64,000 nucleotides of DNA from Marasmius tenuissimus (Eukaryota; Basidiomycota; Agaricomycetes; Agaricales; Marasmiaceae), in the NCBI GenBank assembly GCA_029532415.1, contig JAQOTA010000018.1, positions 124,001 through 188,000 on the forward strand. Reading direction: 5' to 3'. Positions within the stretch are counted from its first letter, which is position 1; each line of letters starts with the position of its first letter. The notes under the pieces are model-generated. The model ran no database searches, was not told the origin of the DNA, and saw only the letters and a list, made by a program, of their open reading frames with translations. The position numbers were made by a program, and so were the translations under genes. Shown here piece by piece: positions 11,072 to 21,015 of the stretch.

Positions 11072-14000
11072 ATGTTCGACGTTAAGAAATTCTTCTCCGG
11101 TCGCTTCGACGGCACTGGATTCCGCCAGACCTATAACGGCGAAATGGAAGCTGTAACTAAGGCTCAAGGCCTTTATCGTCACCTTACTGGTGCGGCCAAG
11201 AAGCCTACGTACCCGCTGGGGGAACCCATTGTTCCGACCATTACGGTCACTACTCCCCCTGGTGGAACTGCTCAGCCTGCAGCTGGAACTGACAGTGACG
11301 ACGAACCTGATCGTCACCCTCCCACCGAAGCTCAGATCACGGCGTACAATACTGCGCTGGAATCATGGGAGGAAAAAGACCTCCAGCTGATGGGTATTAT
11401 TCAGTTGACCTCCACGAAGGAAGTCTTTGAACCTCTCAAGGACATGGACGCTGCCAAAGCCTGGTCCACCATCGTCACCACCTACGGCGAACCAACTCTG
11501 TCTGCCATTTATGGCGACTTCGTCAAGCTGGTGTCTTTCCGGCTTACCACCAGCCATCCCCAGGCTGGCATCGCCAAGTTCAAACACTACATTGAACGTC
11601 TTGCCGAGGTCGGGGTTGAACTCCCCGAGTTGATCAAAGCCCTCCTTCTCATCGCAGCTATTCCTCCCGAATGGGACGCCGCTTCCTCTAAATCTCTTCA
11701 TGATTTCTCAAGAGATCCTGATAGTGACACTGCCCTCACCGTTGGTGACGTTCATGAAGCCATCATGGTTGAATATGAACGTCAGAACCCTCAGCTTGCC
11801 AATCGCCTCTCTGCGGTCAAGCGTGCTGGCAACCGAGAACCATCCTTTGGTCAGCAGCAGCGTCCGCCGCAGCAACGTCAGCAGCGCGGACAGCAGCAGC
11901 GTGGCCAACAGCGACAACCACAGCAGCAGCAGCAACGCCCTTCTTCGAACCAGAACAACGGTAAGAAGAAGAAGCAGCAGCAGCGTGGTACCCGCGGTGG
12001 TATCAACCAACATCAGGGTCCCGGCAACGCCGGCGGTAACAACGGTGGTAACAATCGGTCGCATGGTCACTCCCATCTGGCATCCTATGCATCCGTCGTA
12101 GCTTCCCCTGCTCCTATCCGTCCTTATTCCTCGATCACCGACCGCAGGGAACGTATCGCGTTGAACGCGGTTAACAACTCCTTGCGCGCTGAGATCGCCA
12201 GCGCCCCTCCTGTTCGCGCTATGGGATCACCGCCCCCAGCTCACTTTACCGGTCACTGGGACAAGTCCTGCGACAGCACTGTCCCTCAGCCAGCTGTCAA
12301 GAAGAACCCCGCTGCTATGCAGTCCTTCACTGGTTTCAAGCCATCTCAGTCAGTATTTGATGATGTCCGTGGAGCACGTTCCCTTGCTGACAGACTTGGT
12401 GCCCCCAAGACGGCGCGGTATCTCAAACCCTTCGAACAGATCGTCACGTCCGCCACCAATCGTTCGCTCCAGGACCGCATTGAACAACCACGTGCGTCCT
12501 CGTCCAAGCGTCTTTTGGAGGATGATGAGGGATATGAGGGAGCCGGATCTCCTTCTTCTACTTCTTCTAAACGCTCTCGTAGCGCTGATCCTGATGAAGA
12601 TGTAGAGATGGACTGGGGATCTGACGACGGTATGGAAGACATGACCTCTCTATTCGGTAATGATGTTGACAACGATATTGCCGAAGCTGCAGGGGTTGAG
12701 GACGTCCCGGATGACGTCTCTCTTGGATCTTTCCACGATGACAGGCAAGCTTCGTATCTTGACCTGCTTTCCCAAACTGATACGACCCTACAGCGATGCT
12801 CACAATTAGTTGGTATCAGTAGTTCGCGAGGTAGTCGTAGTGATCTGGAATCACTTGTATATTATTGTCATGCAATCAGTTCCCACTTCGTGGGGTGTAC
12901 ACAATGTAAGGGAAAGAAAAGTGTGAACAACGCACAGGGTTGGCTCCTTGATTCTGGTGCCTCCTCTCATTTCACGAACGATTTGAATGACTTCGCTGAA
13001 TATGAATCGCTTGATGGTCCTATCGTAAATACTGCGAATAAGGGCAACCCTATACAGATCAAGGGTAAAGGCACTGTCTTCATTAAGCATAATGTTGAAG
13101 GACATGACGGGAAACTCACTGAGCGCGTTTCGCGACTCTATCCTGTCTATTACATACCTCAATTGGACATACGTCTACTATCAATGGGAGAGTTCCTTCA
13201 AGATGGTCTATCAATTCGTGGAAACGCGAAGAAGTTAGCCTTCTACTCATCACAGCGACGACAGTCGCTTGTTTCCTACCCTCATATGCCTGGTCAAACC
13301 ATTTATTGGGTACACTCGCGGAAAGCATCTGCTGAGTCTCTAATGGCCAAGTCGGTCGTTTATAACGTCGACTACGATATTGAGCACAGACGCTTTGGGC
13401 ATCCATCGGATAAAGCCCTGAACAAAGCTCGGAAACATACGCAAGGTTTCCCACTTGACCTTAAGATGCCTACTAAGAAGACACCTCTGTGTCGTGGTTG
13501 TGCTGAAGGCAAGATGCATGAGAAATCGTTCCCCAACTCTACAACGAGAGCTTCTAAACCGTTTGAACGCATACATTCGGATTTGAAGTCGTACCCGGCT
13601 GAATCGTATCACCGGTACAAGTACTACATCTCTTTTCTCGATGACTGCACGTCCTATGTCTGGACCTCCAAACTAAAGACGAAAGACGAAGCAGTGCCCG
13701 CTTTGAGGGACTTCCTTACTATGGTCAAGACGCAATTCAATGCTGTTGTCAAGACCTGGATGTCCGATGAAGGGGGAGAGTACAAAGGAGATAAGTTCGA
13801 TGCAGTACTGAAAGAGTATGGGATCCAAAGGGATCAAAGCATACCGTATACACCACAGCAAAACGGTCGTGCTGAACGATTCAACAGGACTATTCATGAG
13901 AAGGCTGAAGCTCTTCGCTTTGAAGCTTGTATGCCTCAGTCCTGGTGGGAATTCTGCCATGTGCACGCCGTCCACCTCTACAATCGCACTCCTGTGCAAC

Positions 14001-16480
14001 GTTTGAGCTGGCGAACTCCGTTCGAAATGCTTTACGGCGAAGCACCTGATGTTTCATATCTCCGAGTTATGGGTTGTGCAGCCTACGTCTTCATTCCTGA
14101 AGATCGTAGGAAGAATAAGCTCGCTCCTCGTAGTGAGTTAATGACTTTCATTGGCTACCAAGATGGGATGAAAGGCTTCCTGTTCATGCGAAGTAATAAT
14201 TCCGTATTCAAAGGTAGCACTGCACTATTCGATGAAACGCTATACAATAAGTGTCCTGATGCCAAAACTCGTGGCTTCACACCTGTTGGTAGTGAACCTT
14301 TTACTTTGGGTGAAAATCCCAACATTCCTTCGGAAGATGAAGACTCTGATGATGACGGTTTTGATACTCCATTACCAGATCTCAGACGTCGCTCCGAACC
14401 TTCTAAGAGATCAGAACCTCAGGTTGACGAACCTGCAGGTGGCCCTGCGCCAGGGGATTTGCCAGTCCCTCAATCTGGTCCTCCGACGCCTCCAGGCGAG
14501 CCCGCCGTTCCTCCGCCTGCACCAGCAGCGGATGGTCCACGCCGGTCTTCGAGGCAGCGGAAGGGTACAACGCAACCTGGTAACATATTTGGTGAACAGC
14601 GGAACCCAAATAGGCCCTCAGATATAGTTCGCGACTTAGAAAATAAGAATACTTGGAGAAACGTCACTGGAGATAAAGAACCTTCACATCCAGTTGATCG
14701 TCCTAGCTCTTCCCGATCTAGGAAAGGCAAAGGTGGTAATAAGGGGATTCCTGGTCCACTTCCGCCTCCGCCTGCTCCAGAACCCAGTGGAAGCACTGAG
14801 TCGCATGAGGAAGAAAGCGTAGTCGAAAGACTGACCCAAGAAGGGGGAGTAGGATTCGTGATTTACCTGTTGAACAATGCCGTTCCAGTTCACGATTCGC
14901 TTCCAACGTCCGATACTCCTGATTTCTCTAACATCAGAGAGTGGACACTCCGCGATATTCTAAAGTTGCCTGTTGAGCAACAGAAGGAATGGAAGACTGC
15001 TTGCCACGAAGAACTTGAGGCACTTCGTAAGCGCAAGGTCTTCGAACTCTGTGACTTGCCTAAAGGTCGCAAAGCCATCAGAAATAGATGGGTCTTCGAC
15101 GTTAAGTCGAATGGTCGCAAGAAAGCGAGGCTTGTTGCCAAAGGTTTCTCTCAGGTCGAAGGTGTCGACTTTGATGAGATCTTCTCACCAGTTGTTCGTT
15201 ATGAGACTGTTCGTATGATGCTTGCTCTCGCAGCTCTCAAAAACTGGTACATCACTTCTGTTGATGTTAAGAACGCCTTCCTTTATGGCGATCTTGTTGA
15301 GGAGATTTACATGGAACAACCTGAAGGCTTCAAAGTCAAGGGCCAAGAACGTAAGGTACTACGCCTGCGTCGTGCATTATATGGACTGAAGCAAGCTGCC
15401 CTTGAGTGGTGGCGAACCCTCAGCTCGTCCATGGAAGTATTAGGCTTCAAACGCCTGACTTCTGATGCTGGACTCTTCATCTGCAAAGATCCGAAGAGCG
15501 GTGAAGTTGTGTATGCGATCATTTATGTTGACGATGCACTCTTCATGGGTCCTAACAAAGCTTTTGTTGACAAGAAGAAAGCCGAGTTCATGGCTCGATG
15601 GGAATGTCGTGATATGGGCGATGCTAGCGAGTTTCTCCGCATGAGCATTCGTCGCGAAGGCAATAAGATCATGATTGACCAAAAGGATTATCTGAAGAAA
15701 GTCCTTGAACGTTTTGGGATGCAGAATGCGAAAGGTGCTCCTACGCCCTTACCAGCTGGCTATGTGCCAACTCCCAACGATGGTCCAGTCAATCCTGCCA
15801 TTCGCTCCAGATTCCAGTCTGTGATTGGGTCGCTTCTGTACATTATGCTGGGCACACGTCCTGATATTGCCTATGCAGTTACGAAGCTTTCCCAGTTCTC
15901 TTCTAATCCAACGAAGGAACACCTCGATAAAGCTCTGTATATCTGCCGCTATCTAGCTGGCACATCAGATTATTCACTTGTCTATGATGGTGATTCTGAT
16001 GGAGGTCTTCTTGCGTTCACAGACTCGGATTGGGCTGCCGATCCTATCAAACGCCGTTCGATCACTGGCTACTTCTTCAAGTTAGCAGGCGGCATCTTCT
16101 CGTGGCAATCACACGCCCAGAAGACCGTAGCTCTTTCTTCCACTGAGGCTGAGTATATGGCACTGTCGGATTGCAGTCGTCAAGCTTCCTGGATAAGATC
16201 GCTACTCTCTGAACTTGGAATCGATTTAGGTCCTATTCCAATCTGCGGAGACAATCAAGGCTCTATCTTCATTGCATCTAATCCGGTTCAAGAACGCCGA
16301 ACCAAGCACATCGATATTCGATATCACTATATTCGATCATGTGTTGAAGATGGCAAAGTCGAGTTGTTCTTTATTGAAGGAGTCTATAATCCCGCAGATA
16401 TGTTTACAAAGAATCTCAGACATGAGAAGTTTTTACGGTTCAGAGATCACCTTGGACTTGAATTCTATTTGTCCACTTGA
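11072..16480 (+). CDS. Copia Gag-Pol polyprotein
   Basis: This is a single 1802-residue frame without frameshift or stop. The Gag part (about 1-260) is followed by a Gln/Arg/Gly-rich stretch (about 260-330) and has no CCHC zinc knuckle. The protease has the DSGAS motif at Asp627. The integrase has its HHCC zinc site from about 770 and the catalytic triad Asp837, Asp899 and Glu935 with 35 residues between the last two. The reverse transcriptase includes LVAKGFSQ and YVDD at 1485-1488. RNase H keeps Asp1651, Glu1692 and Asp1727. The polyprotein is cut into particle, protease, integrase and polymerase units that copy RNA to DNA and insert it. All catalytic residues looked for are present. The basic Gln-rich segment probably replaces the knuckle in RNA binding. 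Confidence 0.97.
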   Translation: MFDVKKFFSGRFDGTGFRQTYNGEMEAVTKAQGLYRHLTGAAKKPTYPLGEPIVPTITVTTPPGGTAQPAAGTDSDDEPDRHPPTEAQITAYNTALESWEEKDLQLMGIIQLTSTKEVFEPLKDMDAAKAWSTIVTTYGEPTLSAIYGDFVKLVSFRLTTSHPQAGIAKFKHYIERLAEVGVELPELIKALLLIAAIPPEWDAASSKSLHDFSRDPDSDTALTVGDVHEAIMVEYERQNPQLANRLSAVKRAGNREPSFGQQQRPPQQRQQRGQQQRGQQRQPQQQQQRPSSNQNNGKKKKQQQRGTRGGINQHQGPGNAGGNNGGNNRSHGHSHLASYASVVASPAPIRPYSSITDRRERIALNAVNNSLRAEIASAPPVRAMGSPPPAHFTGHWDKSCDSTVPQPAVKKNPAAMQSFTGFKPSQSVFDDVRGARSLADRLGAPKTARYLKPFEQIVTSATNRSLQDRIEQPRASSSKRLLEDDEGYEGAGSPSSTSSKRSRSADPDEDVEMDWGSDDGMEDMTSLFGNDVDNDIAEAAGVEDVPDDVSLGSFHDDRQASYLDLLSQTDTTLQRCSQLVGISSSRGSRSDLESLVYYCHAISSHFVGCTQCKGKKSVNNAQGWLLDSGASSHFTNDLNDFAEYESLDGPIVNTANKGNPIQIKGKGTVFIKHNVEGHDGKLTERVSRLYPVYYIPQLDIRLLSMGEFLQDGLSIRGNAKKLAFYSSQRRQSLVSYPHMPGQTIYWVHSRKASAESLMAKSVVYNVDYDIEHRRFGHPSDKALNKARKHTQGFPLDLKMPTKKTPLCRGCAEGKMHEKSFPNSTTRASKPFERIHSDLKSYPAESYHRYKYYISFLDDCTSYVWTSKLKTKDEAVPALRDFLTMVKTQFNAVVKTWMSDEGGEYKGDKFDAVLKEYGIQRDQSIPYTPQQNGRAERFNRTIHEKAEALRFEACMPQSWWEFCHVHAVHLYNRTPVQRLSWRTPFEMLYGEAPDVSYLRVMGCAAYVFIPEDRRKNKLAPRSELMTFIGYQDGMKGFLFMRSNNSVFKGSTALFDETLYNKCPDAKTRGFTPVGSEPFTLGENPNIPSEDEDSDDDGFDTPLPDLRRRSEPSKRSEPQVDEPAGGPAPGDLPVPQSGPPTPPGEPAVPPPAPAADGPRRSSRQRKGTTQPGNIFGEQRNPNRPSDIVRDLENKNTWRNVTGDKEPSHPVDRPSSSRSRKGKGGNKGIPGPLPPPPAPEPSGSTESHEEESVVERLTQEGGVGFVIYLLNNAVPVHDSLPTSDTPDFSNIREWTLRDILKLPVEQQKEWKTACHEELEALRKRKVFELCDLPKGRKAIRNRWVFDVKSNGRKKARLVAKGFSQVEGVDFDEIFSPVVRYETVRMMLALAALKNWYITSVDVKNAFLYGDLVEEIYMEQPEGFKVKGQERKVLRLRRALYGLKQAALEWWRTLSSSMEVLGFKRLTSDAGLFICKDPKSGEVVYAIIYVDDALFMGPNKAFVDKKKAEFMARWECRDMGDASEFLRMSIRREGNKIMIDQKDYLKKVLERFGMQNAKGAPTPLPAGYVPTPNDGPVNPAIRSRFQSVIGSLLYIMLGTRPDIAYAVTKLSQFSSNPTKEHLDKALYICRYLAGTSDYSLVYDGDSDGGLLAFTDSDWAADPIKRRSITGYFFKLAGGIFSWQSHAQKTVALSSTEAEYMALSDCSRQASWIRSLLSELGIDLGPIPICGDNQGSIFIASNPVQERRTKHIDIRYHYIRSCVEDGKVELFFIEGVYNPADMFTKNLRHEKFLRFRDHLGLEFYLST

Positions 16481-16512
16481 TTCGCTCAGATGCGCTTTTT
16501 CAGCTGCACTTA

Positions 16513-16523
16513 GCGAGGGGGTG
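16513..16523 (+). other. Polypurine tract of copia element
   Basis: GCGAGGGGGTG lies immediately upstream of the 3' LTR, in the position from which plus-strand DNA synthesis is primed. The G-run and location support this, although the tract is short. Confidence 0.6.
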
Positions 16524-16844
16524 TGTTGAATCCGTGGACTATAATTAGATCCCGGTATATCCGAAGTCCCGGTTCATACTTCCCGCCATTGTATTATGCG
16601 GGACAATGCATACGCTATTGTTCTATTCTTCATTGTTCATTATGCTCATATGTACAATTTCTATTGTCGTCCTTATATGGTAGTTCTATTGTCTCTACAT
16701 GTATATAAGCTCGTAGTTCTCTACATGAATCTACAGTGTGCTTGAGCTTCTACGTCTCGCCTCTATCTCTCTAAACTCCTCTCTGGTAAGTAGTAGTATA
16801 GCTATGTTGTAGTCCTCTGCGCTAGGCGTCATGCCGGCTCATCA
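16524..16844 (+). repeat. 3' LTR of copia element
   Basis: This 321-bp copy appears identical to the 5' LTR and is followed by the CAATG target duplication at 16845-16849. The long open frames inside it are a by-product of the repeat and not genes. Confidence 0.96.
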
Positions 16845-17289
16845 CAATGAGATATGGGTAAGCACCGAATGTGCTACCAAGTATGACACTTTCAGATAGA
16901 GATTATGATAAAAGTAAGATTGTATTAGGAGTGCATAGGGCCTGTAAAGTCTAGATATAACATCCAGAACTATTCAAGGTGAGGAGTAGGGTGTACTATA
17001 CATTGGTATATAGGGATCAGACTGCTACGGCATATAACATGGAGAGAGAAGAAAAAGGATCAAGCCGCAGCACTTACGAGTGGTAGCATACAATAGAAAC
17101 TCAAGCTTAAATCAAGGCGAAGGCAGGAGTAAGAACAAACAGCAGCATTAAAATGGTACCAAACCTGAGGAAACTTGAGAGGGAGAAGATGAACAGCGCC
17201 GAACGTCAGTAAGGGGTAACGACTGGAATAGGAAGATACAGATATAGGATGGGGCTAAGCTCACCGGCACCGCCTGATTCCAGAGCTAG

Positions 17290-17865
17290 CTTGAAGTTGT
17301 ATGTATGGGCAATCTGAGGAGAAATAGATCAGCGAGGAGTAAGTGAGAGGTTTTCGAGATTCTGATTAGAAACTATCTCACATTAATTCGAGCGGGCACG
17401 CCACATGCGAGGTACTACGTGCTATCAGAGTGTGTTGGAGGGGTAATAGTGCCAGAGTGAGATGAACAGAGTCAGCTCGAGTGCGCAGTTTGAAAGGTGT
17501 CGTCGAGGGAATCGAGCGCACGGCGCCTGTTACCTGTATCCTCTCAGGAAACCTCTCATGAAGAACGTATATTGAAAGATAAATGATGTATCAATGTGGC
17601 CCCAATTAGCAAGGGTGAAGCTGCAGGATACGCGCTACAGGTGTATGAGGCGCATGCGAAACGGGTATCCAGAGCAAATTTTGTGAGAATGTTGCGAGAG
17701 GGATGGGAGGTGGTAAAGCGCCGTGAACAGCCTGGGTTGAATAAACTAACCCTTTCATCTCTAGAAAGATCCAGGTGATCTTCGGCAAATAAACGGGTGT
17801 ATTGTGCGCAACGCTGGATCTAGTATGCCAAACCCAAATATGAGTATCGATCGCATACCCATGTA
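17290..17865 (+). repeat. Duplicated block, first copy
   Basis: This block matches 18735-19290 in the same orientation, with many small differences and indels. Shared words include GGGCAATC, ATCTCACAT, GTGCTATCAGAG, AGAGTCAGCTCGA, ATGTTGCGAGAGGGATG and CACTGGATCT/CGCTGGATCT. Identity is roughly 70-75 percent by eye. No protein is recognised; the open frame at 17596-17778 is not conserved in the second copy. Confidence 0.7.
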
Positions 17866-18210
17866 CGCAACACGCACCTTGGCTTACACAGCTCACCCCG
17901 AGCCCTCATAGCCCCCAAATAGTAGTCATTCGATCCGAGAATCGTCTAATGCTCCAATTGGTAGGTTTTATGTCGAAGAAACGATGTGCGCCCCTCGTCG
18001 ATATCCGTTCTACGATACTCCGGGGGGAGGCGCAAGAGCAATGAACGACGCGTTGAGTATACGATATGTCGAAGGGAGAGGTTTTTCGAGCTTGGCGCAG
18101 GGCGTCGACAGGAGGGCGGGTACTGTAGTGGCGGTGGTGGAGGGAGCATGAAGAGGACGGCGAGGAAGCCTGGGGCAGGCACGCCTTACGACACCGGCGC
18201 AGACCTCCGA

Positions 18211-18440
18211 GCCACGTTTCCCACACGACTAAAAGGGAGCCTAACAGGGTTATGACACCTGTCACAAGTGCAGCCTAAGGTGCCATAGCGTTGGTAGATC
18301 AATTCGCACACGTGCTAAAGGTGGTTATGGAGTGCTATGGAGCGTTATATACAGCCTGGTGAGGTGCTATGGAGCACTACATAGTAGGGGGGAGTCTAAG
18401 CCGCTATAAGTGCTACTAAGGCTACATACACACCGAACGT
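18211..18440 (+). repeat. Second Plavaka-like terminus or short non-autonomous copy
   Basis: From 18216 the plus strand reads CCCACACGACTAAAAGGG and then CCTGTCACAAGTGC, matching the right end of the element at 8341 in inverse orientation. CCATAGCG follows at 18283, then GGAGTGCTATGGAGCG and GAGGTGCTATGGAGCAC at about 18340-18395. No transposase is present. A matching inverted end could not be fixed on the right, so this is either a truncated end or a small non-autonomous derivative. It sits between the two copies of the duplicated block. Confidence 0.5.
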
Positions 18441-18734
18441 GTTTGCTGATGTTGGCGTCCGGCGTCGAGCCCGAATGGGCTTGTATCTGGGGAATTCGGG
18501 TGCATCTGAAGCTCATATGGTGTAAGTAAGGGTGGGTGGACGGTGCAAGTGATCAATCCCGGTTCAATGACAGGGAACTCACCACTGCATAAATAACTTC
18601 ACAAAATTGTCGATGCAGCGGGCTCGACATTCATTCTTACAGAGGCCGATTTGATCGATACCCCTATCCCCGTTGCTGGACTGAACGCCAACGAGTGGTA
18701 ACGCGAACGGATGGAACAGAGAACGAACGAGTCA

Positions 18735-19290
18735 AGTATGGAGCATGAATCATGTGGGCAATCCGAGAAGTAAATCAGCAAGGTTCAAGCGAGAGGTCCT
18801 CCGAGAGAAGGAAGTATCTCACATCAATTCGAACGGGCATGCGAAGTACTGTGTGCTATCAGAGCCCGTTGACGGGGTAATGGTACCAGAGCTAGATAAG
18901 CCCGGGTGAATATAAGAGTCAGCTCGAATGCACCATTAGGGAGGTGTCGACGAAGGAATCAAGCACACGGCGCCGTTACTCCCCTCAAGGTCCCTTTCAT
19001 GAGAAATTCTCATGGAATGATAGACCATGTATCGATGAGGCCCAAAGGATCGAGGCGGAAAGCTAAGCGCTAAGTGCGTATGCGCATGCGAGACGGGCAT
19101 CCAGAGCTCTTCCGTAAGGATGTTGCGAGAGGGATGAGAGGTGGCGAAGCACTGTGGAGCCTTTCAGCTGGATAAACTTATCCATTCATCGATGATAGCA
19201 TCCGGGAAGGTTTCTTTCACTAAAGGAACGGGCGCGGTACAGATAATACCACTGGATCTGGTCTCAAACCTGAATATGAGCATCGCTCGT
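18735..19290 (+). repeat. Duplicated block, second copy
   Basis: This is the partner of 17290-17865. It runs directly into the peroxidase fragment at 19290, where homology to peroxidase exon 7 begins, whereas the first copy ends in unrelated sequence. The block may be an older repeat family that captured or landed in the peroxidase gene. Confidence 0.65.
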
Positions 19291-19893
19291 ATTCGGAAAC
19301 GGTTTTGGTTTTGTCGGAATCGCGGCCTCGCTGTATGCCTTCAGAGCGACCATCGACTCTGGCACGTCCATTTCCAAATTTTGGTTCGAGATTGACGAAG
19401 GAGACGGTTCCGCAAAGAAGGTTGTCGATAACGGTGGGCAGGGCTACGTGATTGATCAAGACGTGGCTCTCTCTGTTCGATCCTGCGAGGAGTATTGCGG
19501 GGTTCCTTCCCAGTACTGGGCCTGTTTAGAACATTACTGTTGCTGTAAGTCCGAGTTCTCCTGAATCTTTAGCCCTACAGCTTCGCCTGCTCACTAATGA
19601 TCGTACGCACGTTTGATTCTCAGGTGCAAACATCGAAATTCACCTCTCTGGCACCCACCCTCGCCATGCTCAACCCTCGCGGTGACGCTCCCGAGCTCCT
19701 GCCCAAGCTCTCCACCCTCGACCTTGAGTTGGATACGAGTATGCCGCCCACGGCTGGGTCTACGTTTTTTATAGCTAAAATGGAAGACTTCTCCGTCACG
19801 TCGTTCGATGTTGTGTTTGAAGGGAAGGTCGTGCAAGAGTGGGTGGAGACTATTGAGATAACGTCTTTGGTGACACCTAGATCGAGCTCGTAG
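19290..19893 (+). pseudogene. 3' fragment of heme peroxidase-like gene
   Basis: The translation FGNGFGFVGIAAS, ISKFWFEIDEGDGSAKKVVDNGG and GYVIDQDV matches exon 7 of the complete peroxidase gene at 23773-25892. The frame then breaks in the stretch equivalent to LFDPARSTSGFLP. An intron and a full, open last exon follow (19624-19893, from VQTSKFTSLAP to EWVETIEITSLVTPRSSS and a stop). Exons 1-6, which hold the heme-binding residues, are absent. Part of the coding sequence is well preserved, so truncation is not ancient. It is one of four peroxidase loci in the window. Confidence 0.88.
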
Positions 19894-20616
19894 CGGTAGT
19901 TTTGTGAAATATCTGTAGAAAGACTGGCTTTGGGAAACAGATACTCGGATTGGCAGCGCGAAGACTCTAGGGCAGGCAGAACCCGCTAGCGGGCCGAACC
20001 ACGACCAGTCTTGCGTTCTCCCGCCATCCTCCGCGTGCTTCGTTTGCCTATCCATAGCAAAAGCCAAAAGCTCAACGTCAACCACCGGCGAGCACAACAT
20101 GATAACGGCTTAAACATCTAGTTCCTGGATCACCTCGACCTCCGTATTTCTGTTTGACATCGGAGAATGACGGTTGGGCCTTGAGAGAGATAAATCGACC
20201 CTTTTTATCTCGACTCAACGACTCCTGAAATCAACCCTTAGATCGTGCCGGCTCGAGTTGGATAAAGTTGGTCAAGGATAAGTGGGTTAGTGGATGGTTG
20301 AAGTGATAGAAATCGAGGTCAGGGTGCGCACCAATATCTGTTCACTCCATCTCCAACTCGCTCTGACGATCCGAATAGCAATAGACCCTTTATTGGCGCA
20401 AAGTCTCGCAAGTACGACCCTCCGGAAACCTATGACCTACTTCTCAAACATACCTCCTTTTGAAAGGGGCCTCTCGTGAAAAATCCATAAAAGACTTGCC
20501 TCTTCGCTCAAGTTTTCTTCATCGGTTCTTTCTCCCGAACTACAACCATCCATCGAACACCGCATAACTCTCTCCGAAGCATCTATCTTCTACTCCAACG
20601 CTTTGATAAGCCCACA
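19894..20616. other. Intergenic region with promoter of the small orphan gene
   Basis: No gene is recognised between the peroxidase fragment and the start at 20617. A TATA-like CCATAAAAG lies at about 20485-20493, followed by a pyrimidine-rich leader (CTTCTTT, TCTTCTACTCC), which fits a basidiomycete promoter and 5' leader for the plus-strand gene. Confidence 0.45.
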
Positions 20617-21015
20617 ATGTCGCTCTACAACCTCTCACCCGCTGTATCCTCTACCTTGTCCCTCGCAAGCACATCGTCTACTCCTGAACCCATCCTCACG
20701 ATGTACGCCAATACTCAGTTCGACTTCACCGCACCTCCTTCTGGGGCCGCTCTCCCCCTACCTGGTCCTCGCCGCGCTCGTGTCGGGTCATTCAGCGAAC
20801 AACGCGGATTCAAATACGACTTTACTATCAAAATCGATCTGGCGAAGCCTATTGGAGAGGTCAAGATAGCCAAAGGGGACCTCGAACCACGAGCGGGTGC
20901 GTTGCCGAGGAGGGTGAAAAAAAAAGCGCAACCCCAACCACCGCAAGTCCATAAGCCTGTTGAAATCAACGAAAAAATGGAATTCGAGCTGTTTGCTACT
21001 GCTGGGATGGAATAG
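20617..21015 (+). CDS. Small orphan protein, LEPRAGALPRR family
   Basis: This intronless 132-residue protein starts MSLYNLSPAVSS with a Ser/Thr-rich N-terminus. It then has a Pro-rich turn (PLPGPRRARVGS), an RGFKYDFTIKI stretch and the motif GDLEPRAGALPRR (about 88-100), followed by a Lys/Pro/Gln-rich tail. A related protein is encoded at 37573-38013, sharing R-R/Q-G-Y/F..I.I spaced before LEPRAGALPRR. Conservation of this block at two unlinked loci supports it as a real gene. There is no signal peptide or membrane segment and the function is unknown. I know of no named domain for it. Confidence 0.72.
   Translation: MSLYNLSPAVSSTLSLASTSSTPEPILTMYANTQFDFTAPPSGAALPLPGPRRARVGSFSEQRGFKYDFTIKIDLAKPIGEVKIAKGDLEPRAGALPRRVKKKAQPQPPQVHKPVEINEKMEFELFATAGME

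Larger units (their letters stand above)
10450..16844 (+). mobile_element. Full-length Ty1/copia LTR retrotransposon
   Basis: The element spans two 321-bp LTRs and an internal region with one uninterrupted Gag-Pol frame. It is flanked by the 5-bp direct repeat CAATG at 10445-10449 and 16845-16849, the target-site duplication. The domain order protease, integrase, reverse transcriptase, RNase H assigns it to Ty1/copia. I found no difference between the LTRs by eye, so insertion was very recent. All parts needed for autonomous movement appear present. Confidence 0.96.

Noticed and set aside
11363..11701. Antisense frame of 112 codons inside Gag
   Set aside because: It lies opposite the Gag-Pol frame and mirrors its codon bias.
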